Assembly: GCA_903884115.1 (NCBI GenBank)
Contig: CAISDH010000033.1
Coordinates: 168,479 to 232,478, forward strand
DNA length: 64,000 bases
Source: an uncultured Microcaldota archaeon
GTDB lineage: Archaea > Micrarchaeota > Micrarchaeia > Micrarchaeales > Micrarchaeaceae
Direction of reading: 5' to 3'
Shown here: positions 47,670 to 56,777 of the stretch, one piece after another
Layout: the number at the start of each line of letters is the position of its first letter
Numbering within the stretch: position 1 is the first letter of the stretch
The notes under the pieces: generated by a model
The model's database searches: none
Seen by the model: the letters and a program-made list of their open reading frames with translations, nothing else
What the model was told of the DNA's origin: nothing
Position numbers and translations under genes: made by a program

Positions 47670-49733
47670 ATGGACACGCAGCTGGAGTCCATAAAGGCAA
47701 GATTCGACGAATTCTTCGACGCTTACCACAAGGACGACATCGCAGAGATCATAACATCGTTTCCGGACAGGCGCAGCCTTCTCGTTGATTCGAAAGTGCT
47801 CGGCAGATACGATCCCGAGCTAGCGAACGAACTCATCGAAAGGCCAGACAACGTAATAGAGGCAGCCACAGAGTCACTAAAGCAGAAGCTTCAGGATTCA
47901 ATCAAGGAAGGCGGTGCCGAGCCGCACGTAAGGTTCTTCGGCCAGACAGTGAATATGCCGATGGTGCAGGACGTCGGCTCTAAATTCATAGGCAAGCTCA
48001 TACTGCTTGACGGTCTCATAGTCAAGCGATCGGAGATAAATCCCAAGGTGCAGGTGGGCTTCTACAAGTGCACATACTGCAATGCCACCTACAGGCTGCG
48101 CATAGACCGAGACGATGTGCCCGAGCTTTGCCCGCAGTGCAAGAGGAAGTCGCTGAAGCAGGACGCTCAAGAATCGCAGTTCATAAACCTGCAGAGGATA
48201 TCGTTGCAGGATCCTCTCGAAAAGCTCAAGGGCAGCGCGCCCACATGGCAGCTTGAGGCGTGGATAGAGGACGACCTCGTCAATACCATACTGCCAGGAG
48301 ACAGGATTGACATCACAGGGGTATTGCGCATACGTCCGAGGAGGAACCAGCGAGGCAAGCTGGAGAAGAACCTCTACACAATGTTCCTTGACACTGTCTC
48401 AGTGGTTGCCAAGCAGAGGGAGTTCATAGACATCCCGATAAGCGAATCAGAAGAGCGTGAAATAAGGGAGCTATCAAAGGATCCCAACATATTCGAAAAC
48501 ATTGCGAAGTCCATAGTACCGTCGATCTTCGGCCACGAGGAGGTAAAGCAGGCCATAGTGCTGCAGCTCTTCGGAGGCACGCCCGGCAAGACGCTAATCG
48601 ACGGAGGCCAGATAAGGGGCGACATGCACATACTGCTCATAGGCGACCCAGGCAGCGCAAAGACAAGAATACTTCAGACCGTAGGCGCCCTTGTTCCGAA
48701 AGGCATCTACGTGAGCGGAAAGTCCGTCACGGGCGGCGGCATGACTGCAGTTGCAGAGCGGGACGAGTTTGCCGAATACGGGTGGACGCTCAGGGCTGGC
48801 GCTCTCGTGCTTGCAAGCGGCGGCGTATGCTGCATAGACGAGTTCGACAAGCTTGACGATCAGGACAGGAGCGCGCTGCACGAAGCGCTAGAGTCGCAAT
48901 CGATAAGCATCGCGAAGGCAGGCATAGTCGCAAGGTTCCTGGCGAAGACCGCCGTGCTTGCGGCGGCAAACCCGAAATACGGGAGGTTCGACCCGAACAT
49001 ATACCCTGCAGAGCAGTTCGACATTCCACCGACATTGCTCAGCAGATTCGACCTGATCTTCCCGATAAAGGACCTTCTTGACGAGGAGCTGGACAGGAAC
49101 ATCGCGAGGCACATACTGCTTCAGCACACTGCCGCAGGCGCGCAGATCGCTTCAATGAAGGATTACGCGCAGGTCGAGAAGCCCCCGATAGGCACCGAGC
49201 TTCTCAGGAAGTACATCGCATACGCCAAGAAGAACATAATGCCGAGGCTGAGCGACGAGGCCGCGAGCCGCATACAGGACTACTACATAGAGCTCAGGAA
49301 GCTGGGCTCCAGGATGGGCACGGTGCCGATAACGCCCAGGCAGATAGAGGGCCTTGTGCGCATGTCAGAAGCGAGCGCAAAGGCCAGGCTATCCCCTATT
49401 GTGGAGGTATCCGACGCTGAGAAGGCAATCAAGCTTAGCGAGTTCATGCTCAAGACGCTGGCGATAGACCGGGGAGGCAGGCGCGACGTTGACATCCTGC
49501 TGACAGGCATGCCAAGGGAGAAGGTAGACAAGATGAACACGGTCATGGCCGTAATAAGCAAGCTGGAAGCCTCAGAAGGCATGGCGCGCATCGAGCGCGT
49601 GATAGAGGAAGCGCAGAAGGAGAACATCGACTCCATAACGGCAAACAAGTACATAACCGAGCTTGAGCGCAGCGGCGACATCTTCAGGCCTAGGACTGGC
49701 GTTGTCAAGATAGTGAAGCACGATTCTGAATAG
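47670..49733 (+). CDS. mcm: Replicative helicase MCM
   Basis: Hexameric DNA helicase, 687 residues. N-terminal zinc finger (Cys134, Cys137, Cys154, Cys157), OB-fold, Walker A GDPGSAKTR (325-333), Walker B CCIDEF (Asp390, Glu391), arginine finger LLSRFD (Arg459), and a C-terminal winged helix. All catalytic residues are intact. The start is preceded by AGGGGGTAG. TATA element near 47611-47617. Confidence 0.96.
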   Translation: MDTQLESIKARFDEFFDAYHKDDIAEIITSFPDRRSLLVDSKVLGRYDPELANELIERPDNVIEAATESLKQKLQDSIKEGGAEPHVRFFGQTVNMPMVQDVGSKFIGKLILLDGLIVKRSEINPKVQVGFYKCTYCNATYRLRIDRDDVPELCPQCKRKSLKQDAQESQFINLQRISLQDPLEKLKGSAPTWQLEAWIEDDLVNTILPGDRIDITGVLRIRPRRNQRGKLEKNLYTMFLDTVSVVAKQREFIDIPISESEEREIRELSKDPNIFENIAKSIVPSIFGHEEVKQAIVLQLFGGTPGKTLIDGGQIRGDMHILLIGDPGSAKTRILQTVGALVPKGIYVSGKSVTGGGMTAVAERDEFAEYGWTLRAGALVLASGGVCCIDEFDKLDDQDRSALHEALESQSISIAKAGIVARFLAKTAVLAAANPKYGRFDPNIYPAEQFDIPPTLLSRFDLIFPIKDLLDEELDRNIARHILLQHTAAGAQIASMKDYAQVEKPPIGTELLRKYIAYAKKNIMPRLSDEAASRIQDYYIELRKLGSRMGTVPITPRQIEGLVRMSEASAKARLSPIVEVSDAEKAIKLSEFMLKTLAIDRGGRRDVDILLTGMPREKVDKMNTVMAVISKLEASEGMARIERVIEEAQKENIDSITANKYITELERSGDIFRPRTGVVKIVKHDSE

Positions 49734-49783
49734 CCAGATGGTGCGGAAGCGTCCATGAAGAAAGCGAACGCTTCCTGCTAAAT

Positions 49784-51046
49784 TCAGTACCAGCCGCGGT
49801 ACTTCATTGCCTTCATGACCCTGTCGACCGCAATCACGTATGCTGCAGTTCTTGCGTTCATGGCGCCCTTCTTGGCGTACGCCTTCTGCGTCTCCACGAC
49901 GTCCTTGAACGAGCGCGTCATTATTGTGTCGAGGCGCTTGTAGACATCGTCAGCAGTCCAGTAGTATCCTCCTATGTTCTGCACCCATTCGAAGTAAGAA
50001 ACGATCACGCCTCCTGAATTCACCAGGAAGTCAGGCAGGTCCAGGATCTTCTTCTCCGCGAGTATCTTATCGGCCTGCGGTGTCACAGGACCGTTCGCGA
50101 GCTCAAGGAGTATCTTCGTGTTTATCCTATCGGCATTGCTGCCTGTCACCTGGTTCTCTATCGCTGCAGGTATTAGAACGTCAACGCCAAGTTCAAGAAG
50201 CTCCTCATTGGTTATCTTGTCTGCCTTTGCATAGCCCTGTACGCTGCCTGTCTTCTGCTTTGCCTCAATGCACTTGTCGTAGTCAAGGCCCTGCTTGTTG
50301 TACACGCCGCCGGCAGAATCGCTCACGGCAACAACATTGCAGCCGAATAGCTTCTTGGAAAGCTGGAAAGCGAAGTTGCCCGCATTCCCGAATCCCTGGA
50401 TCGCCACTGTTGCATTCTTGAGGTTGAGCCCCTGCGCTTTTGCCGCTTCTCTGAGCACGTACATGCCTCCCATTGCTGTTGCGTCGCCCCTGCCTTCTGA
50501 GCCCCACATCTCGACAGGCTTGCCGGTTATCACTCCGAAGCAGTTTTTGCCCGCCATCTTGCTGTACTCGTCCATCATCCACGCCATTATCTGCGGCGTG
50601 GTATAGACGTCAGGCGCAGGCACATCGATATCAGGGCCTATGAATTTGCCTACGGCTCTTATGTAGCCTCGTGAAAGGTTCTCAAGCTCCTCCTCATTCA
50701 TGGCTTTGGTGTCGCAGATCACTCCGCCCTTCGCTCCGCCGTAAGGAATGTTGGCAAGCGAGCATTTCCAGGTCATCCACGCAGCCAATGCCTTCACGGT
50801 GTCTATGCTTTCTTCAGGGTGGAATCGTATGCCGCCCTTGCCCGGGCCCCTTGCGTTGTTGTAGAGCACCCTGAAGCCGGTGAACGTCTTGGTCTTCCCA
50901 TCCCGCATCTTGACAGGTATGTTCACTGTCACGCTCTGCATGGGCTCCTTCAATATGGCGATGGCTTCGCTATCCAGATGCATCATGTCTGCAGTCTCCT
51001 CGAGCTGCTGCTGCATTATCTTGAATGGGTTAAGTTCCTCTGGCAT
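49784..51046 (-). CDS. gdhA: Glutamate dehydrogenase (Glu/Leu/Phe/Val family)
   Basis: Interconverts glutamate and 2-oxoglutarate plus ammonia. The 420 residues contain ARGPGKGGIRFHPEES, the catalytic Lys in NIPYGGAKGGV, the proline-rich loop DIDVPAPDVYT, and the Rossmann glycines VAIQGFGNAGNFAF. Ends MKAMKYRGWY as in archaeal hexameric enzymes. GTGATTTT precedes the ATG. Confidence 0.95.
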   Translation of the reverse strand: MPEELNPFKIMQQQLEETADMMHLDSEAIAILKEPMQSVTVNIPVKMRDGKTKTFTGFRVLYNNARGPGKGGIRFHPEESIDTVKALAAWMTWKCSLANIPYGGAKGGVICDTKAMNEEELENLSRGYIRAVGKFIGPDIDVPAPDVYTTPQIMAWMMDEYSKMAGKNCFGVITGKPVEMWGSEGRGDATAMGGMYVLREAAKAQGLNLKNATVAIQGFGNAGNFAFQLSKKLFGCNVVAVSDSAGGVYNKQGLDYDKCIEAKQKTGSVQGYAKADKITNEELLELGVDVLIPAAIENQVTGSNADRINTKILLELANGPVTPQADKILAEKKILDLPDFLVNSGGVIVSYFEWVQNIGGYYWTADDVYKRLDTIMTRSFKDVVETQKAYAKKGAMNARTAAYVIAVDRVMKAMKYRGWY

Positions 51047-51238
51047 AAAATCACGATAGGGTAGTCAAGCGAATATATAAAATACCTGTTGAAATCTTCT
51101 TGAACGAAAAGCAAGCTGCGCCTAAATTTTCCTAACAAAATCTAACTAATTCGTGCCCTGGATCCTTACATCTGCAAAAAAGCAATAAAAAAACATACAG
51201 GCTTTTAAATGTTAGCATTCAGTATATAAAGTGATTTT

Positions 51239-51754
51239 ATGGCAATGAAATTGCATACGAAAGCGCAGTCCGCAATGGAATACCTGATGACCTACGGATG
51301 GGCTATACTGATCATCTCAGTGGTCCTGGCATCGCTGTTCTCGCTGGGAGTGTTCAACGCCGGCTCAGCTCTGAGCACCACGTGCCTGCCACTTGCAGGA
51401 TATACGTGCACATCGCCTCTGTTGCACTCAGGCACCCTATACATAACAGTCGGCCAGGCTACTGGAATCTCCTGGACTAACACTGTCTATTATTACGATC
51501 CGGTAGGCACAACCGGCTGCAGCCTTGCGGCATTCTCTGCTTCAGGCACAACAGTTGTCAACTCTGTATGGAACGGAATGACGCTCGCTTCTGGCTTCTC
51601 TAACACTATCGACATGCTTGGTGATACCACTGTATTTCCATCATCTCCTGCATCGGGCGCGTCATACAGCGGAACCATATGGGCCAGCTACAACTCTGCC
51701 GGCCTGAGCAACCTGTGCGTGCAGGTGGCAACAATCAGCCTGAAAGCAGTCTGA
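51239..51754 (+). CDS. Type IV pilin-like protein A (class III signal peptide)
   Basis: A 171-residue pilin-like precursor: KAQSAMEYLMTYGW followed by AILIISVVLASLFSLGVF is the archaeal class III signal and assembly helix. The outer domain has four Cys. Its 5' half (51259-51522) is about 98 % identical to that of pilin B. A GTGATTTT ribosome binding site precedes ATG 51239 and a TATA-like TATATAAA lies at about 51223-51230. Confidence 0.85.
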   Translation: MAMKLHTKAQSAMEYLMTYGWAILIISVVLASLFSLGVFNAGSALSTTCLPLAGYTCTSPLLHSGTLYITVGQATGISWTNTVYYYDPVGTTGCSLAAFSASGTTVVNSVWNGMTLASGFSNTIDMLGDTTVFPSSPASGASYSGTIWASYNSAGLSNLCVQVATISLKAV

Positions 51755-51785
51755 ACGTTCTGAATGCCTTTGGGCAAGAAGGACG

Positions 51786-51816
51786 TTCTTCTTTTTCTTT
51801 TTATTTCTCTTTACTT
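51786..51816 (+). terminator. T-rich terminator after pilin A
   Basis: A long T/C tract (TTCTTCTTTTTCTTTT and more) 30 bp after the pilin A stop, like that behind the 16S unit. Confidence 0.7.
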
Positions 51817-51931
51817 CTGCCAATATGCTATTTCTGCCACCACTATGCAATAGGCGCCTGGCAATTAATTGCCGAGAACCCCCTACCAAACATACATTCT
51901 TAAATATTAGCTTACTATTTGAACTGATTTC

Positions 51932-52456
51932 ATGTACGCGAAAATACAGTTGAAAGCGCAGTCCGCAATGGAATACCTGATGACCTACGGATGGGCTATA
52001 CTGATCATCTCAGTGGTCCTGGCATCGCTGTTCTCGCTGGGAGTGTTCAACGCCGGCTCAGCTCTGAGCACCACGTGCCTGCCACTTTCAGGATATACGT
52101 GCACATCGCCTCTGTTGCACTCAGGCACCCTATACATAACAGTCGGCCAGGCTACTGGAATCGCGTGGACCAATACTGTCTATTATTACGATCCGGTAGG
52201 CACAACCGGCTGCAGTTTCTCTTTGAATGCAGTTGCAACGCCAACAAGCACAACAATCTTCAATTCAGTATGGAATGGCATTACCCTCTATTCCGGCTTC
52301 ACAAACACGCTTGTAATGGCGGGGGCCAACGCTGTATTTTCTCCAACAGCTTCATCAGGCACGTCATACAGCGGAACAGTATGGGCCAGCTATAACGCAG
52401 CCAGTGCGAGCGCCCTGTGCGCGCAGGTGGCAACAATCAGCCTGAAAGCAGTCTGA
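51932..52456 (+). CDS. Type IV pilin-like protein B (tandem near-duplicate)
   Basis: A 174-residue paralogue of pilin A with the same signal and N-terminal half, but a diverged C-terminal half (SLNAVATPTSTTIFNS against AAFSASGTTVVNS) and a shared end (CAQVATISLKAV). Upstream it has a TCTTAAATATTAGC element similar to the one before pilin A. Separate promoters and terminators suggest independent expression. Confidence 0.85.
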   Translation: MYAKIQLKAQSAMEYLMTYGWAILIISVVLASLFSLGVFNAGSALSTTCLPLSGYTCTSPLLHSGTLYITVGQATGIAWTNTVYYYDPVGTTGCSFSLNAVATPTSTTIFNSVWNGITLYSGFTNTLVMAGANAVFSPTASSGTSYSGTVWASYNAASASALCAQVATISLKAV

Positions 52457-52457
52457 A

Positions 52458-52488
52458 CTTTCTTTTCCTTCTTTTCTTTTTATTTCTG
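52458..52488 (+). terminator. T-rich terminator after pilin B
   Basis: T/C tract (TTTCTTTTCCTTCTTTTCTT and more) starting two bases after the pilin B stop. It may also stop the convergent Dph2 transcript less well, since that strand is A-rich. Confidence 0.65.
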
Positions 52489-52495
52489 ATTAAGT

Positions 52496-53410
52496 TCAGC
52501 GTTTCAGCTCTTTCTTCATCTCAAGGACCTCGACAAGCTCATTTGCGCTCAGTAGAGGTTTCGTAAGCCGTTCTGTGTCGTCCATGGCAAGCCTCGGGCA
52601 CGCGGTATTGACAAAGGCGTCGAAGCAGCGCATATTGTTCAGGGATTCGAAATCAAAGTTGTTCGACACCACTATCTGCGCATCCAGGCCTATGTCCTCT
52701 GCCTTGCCCTTCAGGATTTTTGCAAGATCCATGTTGAATTGCCCGTTCTTCGTGCTCACCATTATGGCAAAGCTCTTGGCATCGAGCGAGCGCAGCACCT
52801 TGCCCCTGCTTCTCTGCGTGTAGAGCTTCCTGTAATCGTCTATGCGCTCCACTTCATTACTGAAAGGGTCCGCTACAAAGAACGGCTTTGTAGTGGCAAT
52901 AAGGGCCCCAAGCGGATGGAACCTTCCTGCGCCAAAGTATACGTGCGCATCCACCTGCGAATCTATGCTCGCGGCGCTGCCCACATCGCAGCCTAGTATC
53001 TGCCCTGGAAGCTTTGCAGGACCGTACGGCCTGCCTATGATGACATGCTTCTGCTTCCCCTCATAGAAACTTTTTATCGCATCAAGCTGGTGCACGTGCT
53101 GTACTGTGGTCACAATGCCCAGTGTGCTGTAATCCTGCATATGGCGCAGCGAGACTTCGAGCACATCCAGGCGCGTGTCTATGCTGTAAGGCACGTACTG
53201 CACGTCAAAGTCCACATGCTTGAACTCGTTGTGGCCGAAATGCACTATCCTCTCTGCGCCGATCTCCTTCGCTTCCGCTATCGCAAGGTCGCAGGCGCCG
53301 AACGTAGGAGATGCTGATATGAATACCTCATGGCCCTGCTTCTCTAGCACTTTTGCATGCTCTAGAGCCTTCTGCTTGAGCCCCTCTGGAAACTGAAGGA
53401 TAATCCGCAT
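52496..53410 (-). CDS. dph2: Diphthamide synthesis enzyme Dph2
   Basis: Radical-SAM-like enzyme that transfers the aminocarboxypropyl group to the histidine of elongation factor 2. The 304-residue protein has three spaced cysteines for the 4Fe-4S cluster: FGACDLA, LGCDVGS and NTACPRLAMDD. The N-terminus LQFPEGLKQKALEHA is typical. It follows the L10e gene by 7 bp, with TGATTCA as ribosome binding site. Confidence 0.93.
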   Translation of the reverse strand: MRIILQFPEGLKQKALEHAKVLEKQGHEVFISASPTFGACDLAIAEAKEIGAERIVHFGHNEFKHVDFDVQYVPYSIDTRLDVLEVSLRHMQDYSTLGIVTTVQHVHQLDAIKSFYEGKQKHVIIGRPYGPAKLPGQILGCDVGSAASIDSQVDAHVYFGAGRFHPLGALIATTKPFFVADPFSNEVERIDDYRKLYTQRSRGKVLRSLDAKSFAIMVSTKNGQFNMDLAKILKGKAEDIGLDAQIVVSNNFDFESLNNMRCFDAFVNTACPRLAMDDTERLTKPLLSANELVEVLEMKKELKR

Positions 53411-53417
53411 TGAATCA

Positions 53418-53936
53418 TTATGATGTCCTTATCTTGTATAATCCTGACATCTTCGATGACGCTCTGACCATGGCCTTATGGGCAACTGCAATGTTTTCCT
53501 TCCTGGTCTTTATTAGGAACACTGACTGGTTCTTCTTTATCCTTGCCGCAACTGATACTGGCCTGCCGTATGAGTGGGCCATTCCCTGGGATATTCTGTC
53601 TGCTCCTGCTCCGACTGCCATCCTGTGCTCCCTTACCACGTTGTGAGGGTAGACAAGCACTCTGAACAGGTAGCCTTCAGGTATCGTCTTTTCCAGGTGC
53701 TTGTTGGCGTTCTGCCTTGCTGCCTCAAGTGCGTTGGAGCGCAGCTGCACGTCCTGCTGAGCGTCAAGCGTCATCTGCAAGTCGAACTCAGGATTCTCCT
53801 TGCCCATCTTGAACTGAGTCAAGCTGGTGTGGGGCCTGGCTCTTATGTAGTTCTTCTTGGGCTTTCTGAGCGAGTACCTTGCCCATGCCTGTGAACTCAT
53901 GTTCCTGCACGTCCTTGCTGGTCTAAGCCTTGCCAT
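53418..53936 (-). CDS. rpl10e: 50S ribosomal protein L10e (uL16)
   Basis: Large-subunit protein near the A site, 172 residues: MARLRPARTCRNMSSQAWAR, YIRARPHTSLTQFKMG, PHNVVREHRMAVGAGADRISQGM and AHSYGRPVSVAARIKKNQ are the archaeal L10e blocks. GTGATGAT precedes the ATG. Cotranscribed with dph2. Confidence 0.95.
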   Translation of the reverse strand: MARLRPARTCRNMSSQAWARYSLRKPKKNYIRARPHTSLTQFKMGKENPEFDLQMTLDAQQDVQLRSNALEAARQNANKHLEKTIPEGYLFRVLVYPHNVVREHRMAVGAGADRISQGMAHSYGRPVSVAARIKKNQSVFLIKTRKENIAVAHKAMVRASSKMSGLYKIRTS

Positions 53937-54053
53937 ATCATCACGTCATCAAATATACAGAATTCGCATTATATCTTCTCATTAAAGTATAAAAGGCTAC
54001 GTGTCCTGCTGCTCAAGGTTTCAAGCTCACATTTTTATAGCTTCTATGAGCTA

Positions 54054-55109
54054 TTGCATCTGGGTGTTTGCATAGAGATAGCAGAGAGCGTTGAGGCTTC
54101 AGAAAATGGGGAAGAAGTTTTCAGGACTAACATAGCCGTCTGCGGCGTCGGCGGCGGAGGATCCAACACAGTTCAAAGGCTTAGCAAGATCGGCGTCCAT
54201 GGAGCAAGCCTGGTGGCATTAAACACTGACGGAAGGCACCTGGGCAGCCTTGATGCGAGCATAAGGCGCATACTTATAGGTGGTGCTCTTACCCGCGGTC
54301 TCGGAGCGGGGGGGTTCCCTGAAATGGGTGCAAAGGCTGCAGAGTTTTCCAGGCACGACATCGAATCTGCGCTGCAGGACTGCAACCTTCTATTCGTTGC
54401 TGCGGGCATGGGTGGAGGCACAGGCACAGGAGCTGCGCCCATTGTTGCTGACATCGCAAAGAAGAATGGCAGCATAGTCATCGGCATCGTCACATTCCCG
54501 TTCATGTTGGAGCGTGTGAGGATAAACGTTGCAAAGAAAGGCATCGAAGAGCTTAGGAAGCACGTTGACACGCTCATCGTGATAGACAACCAGCGCCTTG
54601 TGGATGTGTATCCGAATCTTGCCATTGAACAGGCATTCAAAGTTGCAGACGAGGTTGCGTCAAGGGCCGTGCGCGGCATAACTGAGACAATAAACACGCC
54701 AAGCCTCATCAACATAGACTTCGCTGACATAAAGAACATAATGAACAACGGAGGCCTTGCGATGATAAGCGTCGGAGAGGGGCACGGCAGCAACAAGGTA
54801 GAGGATGCAGTCTCTAACGCGCTGAAGAACAAGCTTCTAGATGTCGATTACGAGGGCTCCACAGGAATACTGCTGCACATACGCGGCGGCGAAGACATGA
54901 CGCTGGGCGAGGCTAACGAGGTAGGTAGAAGGCTTACCGAGATGTCTGCGCCGAATGCTAACGTAATATGGGGTGCAAGGATTGACCCGACGTACAACGG
55001 AAGGATAGAGGTCATATCCATATTCACTGGCGTCAGAAGCCCGCAGATACTCGGCGACGAATCCAGAAGAGAGGACAGCGGCAACTCGTTCGGTCTCGAG
55101 TCCCTCTGA
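54054..55109 (+). CDS. ftsZ: Cell division GTPase FtsZ, third copy
   Basis: A 351-residue FtsZ with all motifs: CGVGGGGSN, GGGTGTG (about 120-126), and NIDFAD in the T7 loop. No ATG or GTG starts the frame. TTG 54054 is the only canonical choice, but the TATA box (TTTTTATA, 54032-54039) puts the TSS near 54062, beyond it. ATA at 54072, five bases after GGTG, is the better-placed initiator. It stands alone, 50 kb from the tandem pair, and is the closest of the three to standard FtsZ by motif. Confidence 0.92.
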   Translation: MHLGVCIEIAESVEASENGEEVFRTNIAVCGVGGGGSNTVQRLSKIGVHGASLVALNTDGRHLGSLDASIRRILIGGALTRGLGAGGFPEMGAKAAEFSRHDIESALQDCNLLFVAAGMGGGTGTGAAPIVADIAKKNGSIVIGIVTFPFMLERVRINVAKKGIEELRKHVDTLIVIDNQRLVDVYPNLAIEQAFKVADEVASRAVRGITETINTPSLINIDFADIKNIMNNGGLAMISVGEGHGSNKVEDAVSNALKNKLLDVDYEGSTGILLHIRGGEDMTLGEANEVGRRLTEMSAPNANVIWGARIDPTYNGRIEVISIFTGVRSPQILGDESRREDSGNSFGLESL

Positions 55110-56639
55110 TCACAGCACGCTCACTGTTGTAGGTTCGTTCTTCTCTTTGTCTTTCTCAAGCTGGTACACTCTTGCAGAGGCTATGTTCTTCAGGTTGGAA
55201 TCGTGAGTTATTATGAAGATCTGCTCCACCACTCTCGGAAGCGTGCTGCCGAATATATCTATGATGTTAGATATGCCCTTGTCGTCGATGTTGTGCGTGG
55301 GCTCGTCCAGTATCAGCCAGCGCAGGTTAGGCACAGTGACCATGGCCATGGCAATGCGCATCGCAAGGCATGCTATGCTGCGCTCGCCGCCGCTCGCCAT
55401 TGCGTCGACATCCGCCCATGTCTGGTTGCTGCCGTCGGCGCCGGTGCACACTTCCAGTGCGTAGTCCTCCCTTGTCGCATTGAGCCGTATCGCGGTGTAG
55501 TCGGCATAAGGGTACAGCTCGCGCCATACGTTCAGCATCATGCTGTTGATGGAAGAGACGAGCTGGTTCCTCAGAAGCGCCTCTGTCTCTATCAGGGCAT
55601 CCTTGAACTTGGTGAGGTTGCTGGTCTGCGTCCTTCTCTGCGCTATGCGCCCCTGCATCGCCTCTGCGCCTGATGTCTGCTTTGCCTTATCGGCAAGCTG
55701 CGCGTCTATGCCTGACGAGATGCGCGTGCAGCTTTCAAACTTGGCCTTTATGTCGCCGAGAACAGCGCTCTCTTTTCTGAGAGATTCCTGCACGGCATCG
55801 ATCTCCTTGTCGTCGACATCCATCGTTGCCAACTCGGAGTTCTTCTTCTCAATGACCGCAAGCGATTGAGCTATGTCCTTCTCGTAGTTTGTCCTCTTCA
55901 ATATGGCTTCCAGCTCCTTTCCAAGAGAAATCAGCTCCTTGCCAAGCTTCTCCTTCTCTGCACTTGCCTCATCAATGCTGCCCGCCAACTCTTTCAGCCT
56001 GGCCTTTGCCTGCTCCTCCTGCTTTGCCAGCGCTCCGATATTGGCCTCGACGTCCTTATATCCCTCAATCTTATCATAGTCGCGCTTCGCAGCGTTATAG
56101 CTGTCAATCGCATCCTTGCTCCTGCGCTTCATGTCGGCAAGTTCCTTGTCGTTCTTTGCCAGCGATGACTCAAGATCCTTCAATGCCGTGTTCTTCTCAT
56201 TTAGAAGAGTGTTCTTGAATTCTGCAGCCATGTCCCTCTCGCACACGGGGCACTTTGTTATCTCCTTGCCAAGCTCGCTTATCCAGGACGATAGCTCTGC
56301 CCTGCTTGCCCTGAGCGCTGCGTTCTTGTTGACGAGTTCGCCAAGCGAGGCGTCTATGCGTCCGCTCTCTTCCTTCAGCGCTTCGGGGGTGCGCTTGAGC
56401 TTGCTTGCAAGCGCGTCCTTCTCTGCCTTGTTCTTCTTCTCTGTAGCAAGCCTGGATTCTATGCTGCCTGCAGTTCTTGCAAGCGCATCATGCTCGCTTC
56501 TCAGTTTTCTGAGGTTTGCATCCGTCGATGCGGAGCGCTTCTCGCCTTCGGCAAGCCTCTGGTGCACGAGTTTCTCGTCATTCTCGTGCACGATGAGCTT
56601 GCCAAGCTCCTCTTTCAGCGTTGCCACCCTGCTCTGCAA
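55110..56639 (-). CDS. rad50: Rad50 homologue, C-terminal part
   Basis: DNA double-strand-break ATPase. This part has coiled coils, the zinc hook (CPVCERD), the ABC signature MASGGERSIACLAMR and Walker B LRWLILDEPTHNID with the D loop. The reading frame is open further upstream to 56777, where an in-frame TAG separates it from the N-terminal part. No start with a good ribosome binding site lies at 56639 (TTG), so it is probably not an independent gene. Confidence 0.85.
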   Translation of the reverse strand: MQSRVATLKEELGKLIVHENDEKLVHQRLAEGEKRSASTDANLRKLRSEHDALARTAGSIESRLATEKKNKAEKDALASKLKRTPEALKEESGRIDASLGELVNKNAALRASRAELSSWISELGKEITKCPVCERDMAAEFKNTLLNEKNTALKDLESSLAKNDKELADMKRRSKDAIDSYNAAKRDYDKIEGYKDVEANIGALAKQEEQAKARLKELAGSIDEASAEKEKLGKELISLGKELEAILKRTNYEKDIAQSLAVIEKKNSELATMDVDDKEIDAVQESLRKESAVLGDIKAKFESCTRISSGIDAQLADKAKQTSGAEAMQGRIAQRRTQTSNLTKFKDALIETEALLRNQLVSSINSMMLNVWRELYPYADYTAIRLNATREDYALEVCTGADGSNQTWADVDAMASGGERSIACLAMRIAMAMVTVPNLRWLILDEPTHNIDDKGISNIIDIFGSTLPRVVEQIFIITHDSNLKNIASARVYQLEKDKEKNEPTTVSVL

Positions 56640-56777
56640 TGCAGAAACCTCATTGGTGCGCTTCCTCTTCGCATCGTATTTTTCCTTAAGCGCTGAAAGC
56701 CTTTTGTTGAGTTCCGCTATGTCTGCATCCGCCTTCTTTGCTCCAGCCCCAAGAGTCTCCTGCTCTTCCCTTAGCGC

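Noticed and set aside
54046..54078. Ten-codon ORF (MSYCIWVFA) before the third ftsZ as a leader peptide
   Set aside because: It begins upstream of the predicted TSS and has no ribosome binding site.
54173..54832. 219-codon minus-strand frame opposite the third ftsZ
   Set aside because: Same shadow pattern appears opposite the other two ftsZ genes; it reflects codon bias.
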